Origin: Gorsachius magnificus
Lineage: Eukaryota; Chordata; Aves; Pelecaniformes; Ardeidae
Direction of reading: 5' to 3'
Length of the DNA stretch: 64,000 bases
NCBI GenBank assembly: GCA_034008185.1
Contig: CM067095.1
Span: forward strand, 6,432,610-6,496,609
The notes under the pieces are model-generated. The model was given only the letters and a program-made list of their open reading frames with translations, was not told the DNA's origin and searched no databases. Each line of letters opens with the position of its first letter. Position 1 is the stretch's first letter. The position numbers were made by a program, and so were the translations under genes. Below are positions 38,395-51,640 of this stretch, piece by piece.

Positions 38395-39705
38395 GTAAGT
38401 TGAATTCCACATTACTATTAAGTGATTGACTGTTGTTGTGTTGACCCATTGTGGCATCCTCTTCACGTCCCTTCCTGGTCAGAGTATGAGAGCAGGTAGT
38501 CATACATATACCCCTGAGTTTTTTGAAAATTAAAAAGACTGACTGCCATCTCAAGCATGAAGTGCCGTGTTAAATGCATAGCTAATTCTGTGAGTAATGC
38601 AATAATATGCACGTTCAAGGCCTCAGATCAAAAACCATGTCAGGATATTGGTGCTTATTAGGTTTGGTTCACTCAGAAAAAGCCAGGTAGTGCCAGCTGA
38701 GCCCACTATCAGAGGTGGGAGCCTTAGTCTGTGCTTCTTGCAGTCACATGTAGTGGAAGATGGGGCAGTGACAACAAACACTTTGTAGACACTAGTCACT
38801 TAAAAAAACCCCCCATCAAATCAACTACCTTTTCTTTAATTGCATTAGATGCTCTTAGAATTGTTTAATTGGGGTTTACAATGTGCTGAAACATGGACTA
38901 AGTGTAATCCATCGGGGTCCTATAATTACAATAAGATTTCTTTTGTCTTTGGAATGTGTGTTTATTTTTATTCTAGTGTTATAGTCTCCACATGCCCGTG
39001 CTGTGTTTGACATTGCAATTATATGTTTACTATTTGTACTGATTTATTATATTTTGTATTAAATATCTTTCAAATCTTTCATCTTTATGGAGTTATGTAT
39101 CTTCCAGATGAGACATCCACACTGTCATCCCATGAATGACAATCAGTAATGTCTTAATGCAGGGGAGATCAGCAGCAATGCCTAGTTACTCTCTGGAGAT
39201 AGAATTGAAAAGAATACTTAATTAATTTCTAATAATAATCTTCTGTTTTAAAAGATCCAGTGGGGCTCCTAGGTAGAACTGAAAGTTAAATAAAAAAGTA
39301 TCTTATTAAGTGACGAGAAAAGTTAAGCCAAGCAAAACAGCTGTGCCCTGTGAGTAGATTGCAATTGAATTAGGATTTTAGGCGGTTTAAGCTGCCAAAA
39401 CCAGAATCCAGCAAAACAAAACTTCAGCTTAACTACAAATTTCATTAGCTGTGTTACATATTAATCTAATTCAGAAGTATTGACTCAACATTGGTTCATT
39501 TCTGATTTTTGCTATAGAAAAGAAAACCTAGATAAAAGAAGTGGCAAAGAGAAAAAAATTTACTGCTTTGATATCATATTTGATGCAAGTATACTGATCT
39601 GTCCAATGGTCTCAGGTCTCCCTCTCTCTCAATGTAGCATAAAAATGGAATTATTCTGGGCGAAAAGTATTCTGTAGTTATGTAAATGTTTGAGTTGTGC
39701 ATCAG

Positions 39706-39785
39706 ATCTGGTCCAAAGACCCTTAAAATCAGCATGAAGTTTTTCAAATGAAAGTCAGTGAGGTTTGATCTGGCCTGTTATTCGC
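39706..39785. repeat. Palindromic MITE-like relic
   Basis: The left arm CAGATCTGGTCCAAAGACCC and the right part GTCAGTGAGGTTTGATCTGGCC resemble the two ends of an old, widespread amniote palindromic repeat with arms of the type 'gatctggcccaaagccc' and 'gggctttggatcaggcc'. The central portion is degraded. I cannot name the family with certainty. Confidence 0.35.
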
Positions 39786-42700
39786 TGCTGCGGTCAGGTG
39801 GATAATAAATGAGAATGCTCTACTAGGAAATACAAAAGCAAAGGTTGCGGAGCTTGAATCTAGCTCAGCAGCTGTCAGAAGCATGGGGGCATTTGCAATG
39901 CAGGGATGTTTCACTTCAGATTATGCTCTTCCACAGTTTTACTTGGAAGCTTTGATGAGTCATTCAGATAAGCTTTTTGATGTGCTCATTTTGGGAACCT
40001 TATACGGCCATGTTGCATGATTAACTCTCTGAGTTACTGGGAGAATTGCCTTTCTTGTGGTGTTCTGATACTTTTGAGATGGTTCTAGTTAGGTCTAGAT
40101 GCTGTAATTGAAGCACTTGTCTCTAGATACTTACGAGTCAGAGGAAAACCCTTCAGATTGAATTTATATGAAAAATGAGTGAAAGTTTGGAGAAGGTAGA
40201 AGCTCTTATTATATGAAAAGTTTTATCCACTTGTATCAAAGGAGCTTTGGCTGCCATTTGGTTGCCATTTTAGAAATTTCTATTGCCCTCTAGCATTTTT
40301 GATCTCTGTCCCCTTCAGACGTACGGCTGCTCATAGACAGTCTCTCTTGGGATCTCTCACTCCAATGCTGAGAGGCAGTTTTCACTCCCTACCCAATCGA
40401 CCTCTTCTAATCCACCATGTAGTACCCCATCTGCTTGCCTAACAGGTGACAGTTGTGCATCGTAGCCATAAGGCAAAGCTGAGCTTGACTTTCTGTTTGG
40501 TTTAGACACTCTGCTCTAACTGTATATTGGAGAGAACTAAACCTCCAGATCTTTGAAATAGGCTTTGGGAAACCCACTCTTGTTTTGTCCAACTTTGCCT
40601 GCTGACATGCCCAATGGTCTCATCTCTCTGTCTCTTGATAACAGCTCTCATTGCTGAGCCTTTCTCAGTCTGCTTGTGATTTATATTCATGCTGCTCCCA
40701 GAAATTTTTCATTTTTAAAAAGGGAGGACTTTTCACTTTTAAATTGAGAAGCAAGGTAGAATTAATGTCCAAGGCCATGGACTTTGTACTTTTTGAATAA
40801 AAACACTTATCTAGGTTTACATTCCCAAAGTATTAAAACATGCTTTCTCTCCATTCTGGCTTCCATTTAAAATGGTCAGATCTACATATTTGCACACACC
40901 AGTAGGTATTAAAGGTGTGAACCAGGAAAATTTATACTCAGGCCTGCATTGCATAGACACAATTTATGAAAGTAAACATGATTTCGCTATGCAAATGTGG
41001 GACTTGCAATATTCAAGGCTTAGTCGTCTTTTAAAAGAAATTTGATAGGAAATATTATCTTTTAGTTAGTTTTATCTTTGAATTCCCCCTTTATTGTTGT
41101 CTAGTATCTATCTGGTAGAATAAGCCTTTTGTTCCATCTACTAGCATAGTTACAGTAAACATTCAGCAGTTTAATTGCTTTTCAGGAGGCATTTTCATCC
41201 CCACACAGCAAATTAAAAAAATAGGTTGCTCTAAGGAGGTGTACAGTCAGACAGCGTGACCATGAAGGCTCCTAAATTGGAGTCACCTCCATGTCCTTCC
41301 ACTGCAGTGAAGAATGCAAGCCTGGCTGGGTAGTCCTACTCTCGAGATGCTTTTCCCATCTACTCGCATTGTGTTCTGCTTTCCTACCTGCTGCTGCCGG
41401 TGCAGATATTCCTTTTAACTCGAAAGCCTTTTCTTTAAGACAGGAATCGCTAGGTCAGTACAGGAGACAACAGCAGATATTGTGCATGTTATGTTTGTGT
41501 GCCAAATCGAAGCGATGACAGTAAATCACATGCTTGCGATTACAATTCACACAATAATTACAAAATTATCATTTGATCCTAACATGGTGTAATAAGTACA
41601 TCTCAGCTTTTTCTTCTCTCATGTTTCACCTCCCACAGCTTGAATGCTTGCCCTGTCTCTGTGTAGAAAGCCGACAGCCCTGGGGAAACAGTTGGAAAAA
41701 ACATACTGTGAATTGATATCTCAAGCTATGTTTAGTTTCCAGAGACATGTAATATAGACAGGTTGCAATTTTGTTTTATAAAACAATGCAAAATCTCCCC
41801 CGCAGTTTGTAAGTTTATTCAGTGTGACCTTGAACGCTATTTTCATTTCTTGTTGGATCTCACCTACATCGAATGGGCTGATTTTAAAGTTGGGCTGATG
41901 ATCTTTGCATAACGTATTGTGTAAGTCTTAACGGTGACTTTTTGCCTCGAAGCAGCTGAGTGCTCTGAGAAGATGCAAGGACTGAGTCGTGGGAATGAAA
42001 TGTGTTTGAGTTCAATGTCAAGCAGAATACTCAGGATTTATTATGGTTGAATGATAAGTATTCAGAAATGTTCAGCTGATCATCCCAGTATTGGACTGAC
42101 CGGAGATTTTTGCTTCGTGTACTCAGTGGCAAGTGGTCAATATCTTGTTTTCTGTTAAAATGTGAAAATAACTTTAAAATAGTGGCCTGGTTAGTACTGA
42201 CTGTTACTAACAGCCTAAATTCTACAGTAGTTTTTTTTTTAGTATGTATGAAATCTACATTAATGCCAAAAGAATTTTGCAGGATTATTTTTGTTACAGG
42301 GGAATTCATAATGCTTGTGATGGAATTATTTTCATCCCCTGTCATACAGGCATATATCAAGCTTGAAAAACGGTTCTCAAGCTAAGGGCAAGCCACAAAA
42401 AGAAGGGGCAAGGAAAGTAGCCCAAGTCTCTGCATGTCCCTTGCTGCAGCCCCATCTTTGCTCCCCGGTGTGCTGAAGTTTTTCAAGGGCTATACCACCA
42501 TGGAAATGTTGCAGAGAGCTCATGATGTTTAATGCCCTGATCTCTCTTCTCAGCAGTAAAGTATTAGCAGGACTTTCTAGCCCTCACTAACATACCCTAT
42601 TTCCTCCATTAAATGGAAGAAAGAGAAGCTTCTCTTGTAAGGAACAGGTTATTTTTCCCTTGGAAGCACATGGCTGAGCTAGAACTTGCTCTGTGGTTCT

Positions 42701-45700
42701 CTGGGAAAAGTCTTATTTGATGGCGAACTGTTATTGGATTAATTTTCATTTATGTTCTTCCACATTTTAAATGAGGGTTGTGTCACGTGAACCTGAGTAC
42801 TTAGTGGAGACAACTCCAGTATTGGCTAGTGACCCTTATGTGTATGCATGGGAAAGCATAAGCACGTGTGTTTGTATCAGTTCTCTCTGCCAATATATGT
42901 AGATGTAGAATAGCCTCGAATCCTACCCAGGGGAATGCTGTGACATCTGCTGGGCTGTGTGCATGCGTTTCTTACCGTAATGTCAAAGGGCCAATGTTTG
43001 ACTGAATAGTCAAAAATAGATCTGGAGCAACACAGCTGAGATTTTGGTAGAGGTCCCACACTTTTGAACAGAAGTGCCCAGAGTCAGCCCCCTAAAACCC
43101 TGCATAGTCATTTGTATTCAAGTGGCCTGATTTGTTAGGGGTACTGAGAGCAGAGGAAGAGAACGGGTTGAGGCGGAACACACTGTCTTGCTACAATAGG
43201 TGTCAGGAATGGCAGCAGCCATCCATCTGCCCTTTGGGGGGAATAAAAGCCCTCACTGCCGTCAGCTGTAGCACAAAATTTAAGTCTGTGCTCCAGTAAC
43301 AAAGGAGGATGCTTAATCCTTTCCAGTCATGCATGAAGACAGAGGTGCTACAGCCCCATATGACAATGGATTTTTGCTTTATCGAAGATGAAGAATGCAG
43401 AAAAAGTCAAAACCTTAGGGAATTTCATTCAAAGGCGGGGAAGAAAGGCCCCCAAGCTTAGAAAAGCTGTTTTTTTGACAGCGTGGCATCCTGGAAAATT
43501 GGGAAGTGTCAACTAACCAGATGCTTTCAAACGTAAGCATCATCTCTCAGGGTAACATCAATTCCCCTGTTCTTTCTGGTACACAGTCTGGATTGCAAGG
43601 TGTTGAATTAAACAGGTTGAACACCTGTAAATCTGGCATTTTCTAACTTTCTGTCACTTGACTTTGCAACTTAAATAACTTCTGGGGTTTCTTTGCATGC
43701 AGGACACATACACACACATGCACTTGTTAAAACCACTTGCTGTGATGCATTATGCATACTTTTGAGAAATGTTAATATGATCCCAGAGCTTCTATAAGGG
43801 TTAAATTGGCTTTTACAAGAAATTGTAGCTGCTTGGTGAGGATCTTTAATTTAACTGATCTTTTCTGTGTAACTTGATGCCAAGTGTATTGTGGCAGTTC
43901 AGTGATAACAATAATACTAATATATGGATTCAGTCTGCTGGCTCTATCAGCCGAAGAAGATGTTTCTTTGTGTTATGGTCATGGATGTTTGTATTGAGAA
44001 TATTCAGCCCTAAAGAACAAACTTATTAATGCTGAGGCAACTCAAGTCTTTAGCCATAAAAAGCAGAGGAATCTAGGTCTCAAGGAAATTACTTTCATTT
44101 ATTCAGTTCTTTTATAGAGGCGAGCATTTTTGTTGCTTGCTATAGACATTTCACAATAGCAAAGGAATTGCATCTCTAGGGCTCTGAAGTGTAATTAATG
44201 GTTCACTCCACTCTATACCTAAGGAAAAGCTTTTTTAATTACCTATCAAAAAGGATTCTGGAATTGATCAAATAGTGCTATCAAGGGGGCAGACTTGGTA
44301 AAATAGACCTCTGATTTGTTCATTCAAGGGTTTAATAACTGTAGCTGATATGAGGCCAGTAGCTAGAAAACAGCCTTTCTATCCTTCAACGGCTGGTGAG
44401 CTCAAGCCTTTTGAGAATGCAGGGAGCTCACCTTTAATTTTGACCCCTTCTTCTGGCGGTGGAGCTCTGCGGACTCACTGTGATATTTGAGCCATCGGTC
44501 AGCAGCACTCCTGAGCCAAAGCACAGATGTGTTTGCAAGTTCTCTGTTGAGAGAGGAGGATCGGTGGTCTGGTACAGTGGCCCCTGCCCAAAGGCTGATG
44601 GAGTCTGTGTTGGATGTCCCTGCAGAAGCAGGGCAGGACGGCAGATGGCTTTCAAAGAACATCAGCTTCTGGATCAGTGGATTGGAGAGGGCTAGACCTG
44701 GTATGATTTGATTTTCTCCACCTCTGCAGCTTGGTCTGCCTCATGACCCACTTTTCAAATCCTCTGGGGACACTGGGTATTCTTTGCACCGCTTAGAAAA
44801 ATGACACAAGGATCTCCAAATTAAAACAGACCGTTAGGATTCTTCCCAGGTTAACCAAAGTGCAATGCAGTGGGCCCCTTTGCAAGGAATATTTGAACTG
44901 GAACAGATCCAGAGCTTTTCAGAAATCAGAATTTCTGATGAGCAGCAAATGGCAACTGAAAAAAAACCACCTCAAAATACTTTGTATTAGGATTAATATC
45001 TTCTGTGAAGTGACTATTTAAACAAAATGTTTAGACCAATGAAACATTTCATTTCCTATGAAAAAATTGAGTTTTAAAATAACAGATTTTCTATCACTAG
45101 CTTCTACCAATACTTTCAAACTAATGTCAGGCCACAGTAAAGTGAAACATTAGAAAATGATGCACCTATGTTATAAGGACATTGTTTCAAATCAAATACA
45201 GGCAAATATTTTATTTCAATTAGGCTTCTTTTTTAATAGGAAAATTCCACTTTTTTTTTTTGTTTTTGCACCCACTCAATAAATATGAAAAACCATGCTA
45301 AAATTTGAAAACCCAATTTTGGTTAATTAAAGAGAGAAGGAAAAACAGAGACAGAAAATGGAGCAGACAGAATTACCCCTGGGCAACAGATTGTGATTGT
45401 TTATTGGAGGGAAATTGAGTAAGAGAGGAAATGAACTGAAGTGTTTTAATTGGATCCCAAATCAATGGCCAGATGTGGATTCTGAACAGTGCAAAGGGGC
45501 ATGCGTGGACACGTGCTCTGGGACTTTATGGAGATCTCAACCAGCTTTGCCAAGTAACGCAGGCTGGACGTTTTCCTCGGGCTGTGAATCCCGTACAAAT
45601 AGCACAGGTGCCTTTTCACACACGTTATCTGTATGCACAATTGATGATACAGCTTCATCAAGATGTACCCACGTTTGTGCTGACTTTCCGTCTTGCCCAA

Positions 45701-48700
45701 GAGCAGAAGGAACTGGTGTGGACTAAGTCCCTGTGCTGCTTCCTCCGCAGAGCGCTGGGCTCTGACCAGCCACCGTGCAGCTTTTGGTGGTGTAATTCTG
45801 ACTCAGCTCATTTGGGATATCAGTTGACAGCCTAAATTTGCTCATACTGCTGCCTCTGGGCCGGTTGTGCTTACTTCTGTATCTCTGTGTATGCCAAAGG
45901 CTTATCACTGCATTTTGGCAAGTGTTTCCTATTTGGCTGTAAAGGGCCCAGCCTGGAACTGTGTAAAGCCCTCAAAGGATGATAAAAATCACCTGCTCCT
46001 TTGGCTGGGAAAGGAAACTTCCTGTGAACCACAGGTACTGCCAGCCAGCCCTGCCTTTACACCCAATGCTGTTTATTTGTGTTATACCTCTGTAGTTGTC
46101 ACTGAGACCTGTAGCTGTGGCTTGACCCTGCTTATAAAGGTACCATAGGTCTTCTCCCAGCCTCTGCTGGAGGGCTGCTCACTTTGCATAAGTAATCATA
46201 TATATTAATTGGAATGTGGGCTCAAACCTTTGTCTTCAAAATGCCAGGTCACCATGGGAACTTTGAATATTTAATTAGCTATACAATTTTAATTTGCTCC
46301 AGTGAGAAGACTGACTTGAGGAACAGACTAGCACTGTGACCATGTTTCCCAATACTAATAAAAAATTGAGAAACCTTCCAATCAGTTTTTGAGGCCGTCT
46401 GATCATCAAGAAGGTTCTTGGAGTGCTTTTTCCTGAGCAACAGCAGTAGGGTATGGCCATGAGCAGGACCCTGAGAATGCCCAGGTTGCGCTGCAGTAGC
46501 ACTCTGCCTTCTGCTCTCTTGTGCATAGGAGTCGGTGACCCCACAGGCTTTGAGAAGACAGGACCAAAGCTTTTTTCAGGCCATGGCTGCTAAGCAGAGG
46601 CTGCCTATGAGCTGGATTCCATGCTGTCTCCACAGCAGCAGTGCCCAGACACAATATCTCGCAGTTATTTCTGATACTCAATAGAAGCTTTTTCTGGCTT
46701 TTCCCATTAGATATGTTATTGATTCCCTTTTGTTTAGTGCTAGCTAGGATTTCCAATTAAGTAGTGACTTTAATTATACCACAAAGCGTATAACATAGAT
46801 CTTGATTATTAACACTGGCCCATGGGATAACAAAAGGAGGACCAGCAAGGCTAAATTAAAAAGAATCATAAAAAATTGAACAACCTTTTGAAAAAATCCA
46901 CCTTACATTCAAATGCGGTGATTTTCCTCTTGTTACATTTTTGCAGTGTCTTTGTGTATATTAATTGTTGAAGACAAGTTCTGCATGACTGTCAGCACTA
47001 ATAAATGTAGATTTAGTGGAGGCTGAATTTGATTAACTAGAGAGCATGAAAAATAACTGATTGCAACGTTGTGTTTAAATGCAGTAAGCCATTGCAGGAA
47101 ACCATTCCCTGCAATCTGTCTGCACCAGAATGTACTCTTGAATACATGAATAGTTTACCTAGGGTGGGTTGCATAACATTGACTAAAAATTAGACATCTA
47201 ATTTAAGGTGATCAGCTTGGCTGCCCTTATAGTCAATGGAGGAAGAAGACATGGTAGCATTGCTTACGATGTATAGTGTGTAATGTCCCCTGGAGGCCTC
47301 TCCCTTAGACACCTAGGGTAGCCAGCTTAAATAGGATTTCAGATGAACCCAAACCAAAATGTTAAATGCTCCAGGGCATAAAGAAACAAGAAGGAATTTC
47401 TGTATTAACAAGACGTGTTGAAGAATGACTTGCCAACATGGGCAACCTGGGTAAGGTCCCAACCCAGCAGCTGTGGAGGCAGCACAGTTTTCAGCTAGGA
47501 GGAAAAGGAAAGATGATCAAAAATCTGGTTTGCATCCCTCAGTTTTTCTTGCAGAACATCAGACTAAATGTCCCTCAAGTGAGCTCCACATTTACAGCTG
47601 CCTTAAACAGGATTGCTTTTTTTTTTTTTTTAAAAAGTATGCTTTAGAGACTGTAGCAATTTTCTGAACTTGAAAACAGAGTGCCACAATATTTTCATAC
47701 AAGGAGTAGTTCCTCTGTAAGAAGAGGAGTTGTGGGTGCTGTCTTCAAATTGTGTATGCTGTTCTTTCACAGGTAAATACATATCAGTAGTGCAGAAGCC
47801 CTCCTGAGATCCAGCCCTGACTTGCAACTCTCTGCAGCTGTGTGCTGGCATTTTAAAGGTTCTTTCCTTTCCCTCTCCTGGGCCCATGGCTGGTTGTTGC
47901 CCGCTATCAGTTCCAGGGCGAGAAGGGTGTTCCTGTAAAATTCTGAACTGTCTTGCTATGTTACACCCCATGATATCACATTACAGGATAAAAAGAAGTA
48001 ACAGAACAAGTCAAGCAATGAATTCAGGGTGGTAGTTCTTTTCCTTTTATGTTTCCTTACATGTATCTCTGCTACACTACACCTGATATTCTTCTTATGG
48101 CTTTGAAGGACTTCTAACGGTTTGAGGTGAAGATGCTCCCCTCTTCTTTCTTAAAATGTGCACGCAAATTTAGTTCTGCTGGCAATGTGAGATATGTATT
48201 ATCTCCAAATGCCTTCCTGGTGTAGCTTTAAAAATTAGCTAGTTTTGGTTCCTGTTTTATTTGGACAGGTTTCATAGTATAAGAAAGTCAAGGTTTCAAG
48301 TCAAGTAATGTCAAGGTTTTTTAGTTGTTGTTGTTTGTGTCTTTGCAATAAAAACATGAACAGGCCAAAATGTCAGACAATTTACTCTTCTGTCTGAAAT
48401 AAAACTGAATTGTGAACTCCAAGTTGATGCAGTGTTTCATTTTAATAGTGTCAGTTCCTGCTTCTTTTGTTTGTGTCTCCTGTTTTGAGTGAATTTAGTG
48501 CTAATAAAAATGAGAGACTCTTAAAACTAGCCAGAGCCAGAAGTACCCGACAGTTGTAGGCTAGCAAATGTAAGCTCCTTGTCTTGGTTCACTTGATCTA
48601 GATGCTTTCCAAGGTTTTGTTGCTCTGAAACAGCACCTGCCAGTTAAGATGTTTGATAGTTTTATGATGCTGAAGTATGGGGCCTCTATTTTCTGTTCTT

Positions 48701-51540
48701 CCAGCTTTCTGAAAAATTCTTGGCTTCTGCTTTATTGTTTCTAAACCTTCTGCTGTGGTCTCAAAAACAAACCATGAACAAACCAGGTCACCTTGCCGGA
48801 TGCAGCTCCAAAGGAGGTCCAGGGACAGTTGCTTCCCTTGCAGTCTGTGCACTCTTGTCCTTAAATTTCTACCAAACCAAATGGCTGTCTTAGTAAGAAA
48901 TCGTTGTGCAATTTTGGCCTGCATCCTTTTGGCCACAAGAATACCTGCAGCAGCTGAATGCTCCCACCTGGAGACTTCTCTTGAAATATGGTGTAAGCCC
49001 TGAGGAGCTCCAGGCCCGGGCCTTGATGCCTCCTTTGTAAAGCTAGCACCAGGCTGATCACTGTTTATTTCTTGGCTGTCCAGACATGTTTAAATAACCC
49101 TTGTGAAGCAGGCATCATGCAGTGTGTGTTACTAAGCCTCAGAACTCCAAGGTGGTGAAAAAAACCCACTCTGCGTATAGCAGGAGGAGATCACTGTATA
49201 AAATGTGTGGTGTAAAATCAGATTCCTGATCTCTCTGGTTCTTGATTCTGTACATTGAGAGGAATAGTCTTGTGAGCACCGGGGAAACTCAACCGGGAAA
49301 TTTCATTTTTCACACAAAACTTGTGATGGAGCTTTTAACTCACTGAAGTATTGTAAGGGCAGGGTCTCTGGGGGAACACATGGCACACTCCGTGTTTCTA
49401 GTACTGCTTTTTTTTTCAGTCAGTGTGCAAGTAAATTCTCTGTCTTAGAGAGATGCCTAGCCTAAGTCTATAATTAATGAACATCTGAGGCAAAGTTACT
49501 CTTTGCAAAGAAACTTGATATGGGCTGCAATTTCTTAAGAATCCTCTGTACATTATTCTGACCACCACTGGGGTATAGATTAGCATATACATGAAAATAA
49601 TGCTTGGAATACACTCCAAATCAGTGTTTCTTATCTCCTTTCCCCAGGAAGCAAGCTGGAAGGCCATTGCTCAGCCTTGCTCAGGTTAACAGTAGTGACA
49701 GAAGAGGAGGCAACATTATTTTTTCCATAGAGAATTATAATATAGCTGATATATTGTGTAGGGATCACTTAAGGAATGATGAGAAGCCATTCAATGGAGA
49801 ACAGCAGAGCTGGATACCCCAGCACAAACACACATCTCTCTTTATATCTGAATTAAACAGAGAAAATGAGGACAATTGTCATGCAGATGTCAGGCAAAAT
49901 CCAAATCCCCTTGGTCTAAGAAGTGCACCTACAATTTTTGGTGGTGGTGGTGTGGCAGGATTTATCAGTGAGGCATTAGGCAGCTTTAAATTACAGGAGA
50001 CTTTGTCTCTGTGTATTGTTCATGCACAAAGCTCCTTGTTTCTCCTCTTCTAGAAATGGAGCCCTCTGGAGCTGCATTTTACCTGTATGAGATGCCTTCA
50101 GGTTGTCAAATAGTTCCTTAAGTAATTTATTTTCTTCTTTGCTCCAAGGGATGAGTATATTATTTATTCTACGCTCCCAGACTTTTGTTAGTCTGCATTT
50201 ATGTATTTTGTCTTCAGAATGACCTAGCATTGGGCTAGCCTCTGGGGTAGCATGAAACACACCTCTGACGGAGATGGTAGTGCAGACTTGACTAATGGTA
50301 GAATATTAATAGCAGCAATAATAATTAAAACAGTGCACTAAAATACCCTTGGGTGCTGTTGCTTAGACTGTACCCCTAAAATTCCAGAGGAAAGGCATAC
50401 ATTTTAGTTATTTCCATCCACACAGTGAACAGTTGTCTCATTCAGCAACTGGAGTAAGCTTTCGTCCTCTTTGTGGGTGTTTCATTAGGACACAGTTCTC
50501 CCAGAGGGTCATGGTGCAGTTTACATTAAACTCAAGATAAAAATGACATTGAAGCTTTGCTCCTGTATTTTCTACACTGCCTGAAAACAAATACATGACC
50601 TACAGCTAGTTCATTGGCTTATTGCCTTGGTGTTATTAACTCAAGCGTACCCAAGAGGCGGGGAATTTGTGTTCTGTTTGCTCATAGAGGAGCACTCAAC
50701 GCCTTTGCCTGACAGATGTGGGAATCTCTGGAAGCAGTGGGGGAAAGCTTCTCTAAGTACAGGTTTGAGCAAATAGTCTGGATGAAACAGTTTGAATGTG
50801 TCTGTCTGTAGATGAGGGATGAAGAAGGGCATGTTTGTGAACACGGCCTCAGTCTGCCGGGCAGGTGGTTAATGGGAATAATCTGTTCCCCCAGTGCAGA
50901 GCACTCACTTCTGGGTTTCTTTCCAACGGCAAATTAATTTCAGTCTGCAAACACTGAGGATGTGACTTCAAACCGTCTATGGGCCACTAGGAAAAAACAC
51001 CAGACAACATAGAGAGTAAAAGGCAATCGGTTCTCAGCAGGCAGATTTGGCCAGGAGCAGTGCATGGATGTTGAAGTGCTACGATGGCCACAGCCTCTCA
51101 GAATCAGGAATAGACTAGCGTGTGTCCTTGGCCCCCTCAACTTCACAGTCATACCTAAGCACGTTGCCTGGGCTAGGATGGGTGCCTAATTTCTGTCAAC
51201 CTGAGTGAAGAGTAAGCATATGCTGACCTGTTTTTCTGAATTAGGAGGAGAGCTCATAAATATAAAAAATCCCCATACGTCGAAGTGTTTAGCTGCTGTG
51301 CCCTAGGTATTATCTTTGTGCTAGGCAGTAAATGTGGCTGGATTTTCAAAAAATATTTTTATTTCCAAATGTAACCAAAATTAAATTAGAATGCAAGAGT
51401 TTTCTGAAATGCCCAAAATAATTAGAAGGTAAGAAACTGTTGTTAACATTTAAATTCTAAATGCATGAAGTTGTTGAATACTGCTGTTCACCTCTAGCTA
51501 GCCTTTAATTTAAACAAAAGCTATAAAAGTGCAATTAGGC

Positions 51541-51640
51541 TCCAGTCCAATGAAGCACTTAAATATGTTCCTAGTTTTAAGTGTACGAGTAACCCCAGTG
51601 AAGTTAAGACATGCTTAACTGCTTTACTTGAATAGGACAT
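51541..51640. repeat. Palindromic MITE-like relic
   Basis: The left arm (AAGCACTTAAATATGTTCC, from about 51553) is an imperfect inverted copy of the right arm (GTTAAGACATGCTTAACTGC, ending near 51625), with CCCAGTGAAG near the centre. The layout matches an old amniote palindromic repeat whose arms read like 'agcacttaagcatgtgcttaa'. The inverted symmetry is visible in the sequence; the assignment to a DNA-transposon MITE is inferred. Confidence 0.45.
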
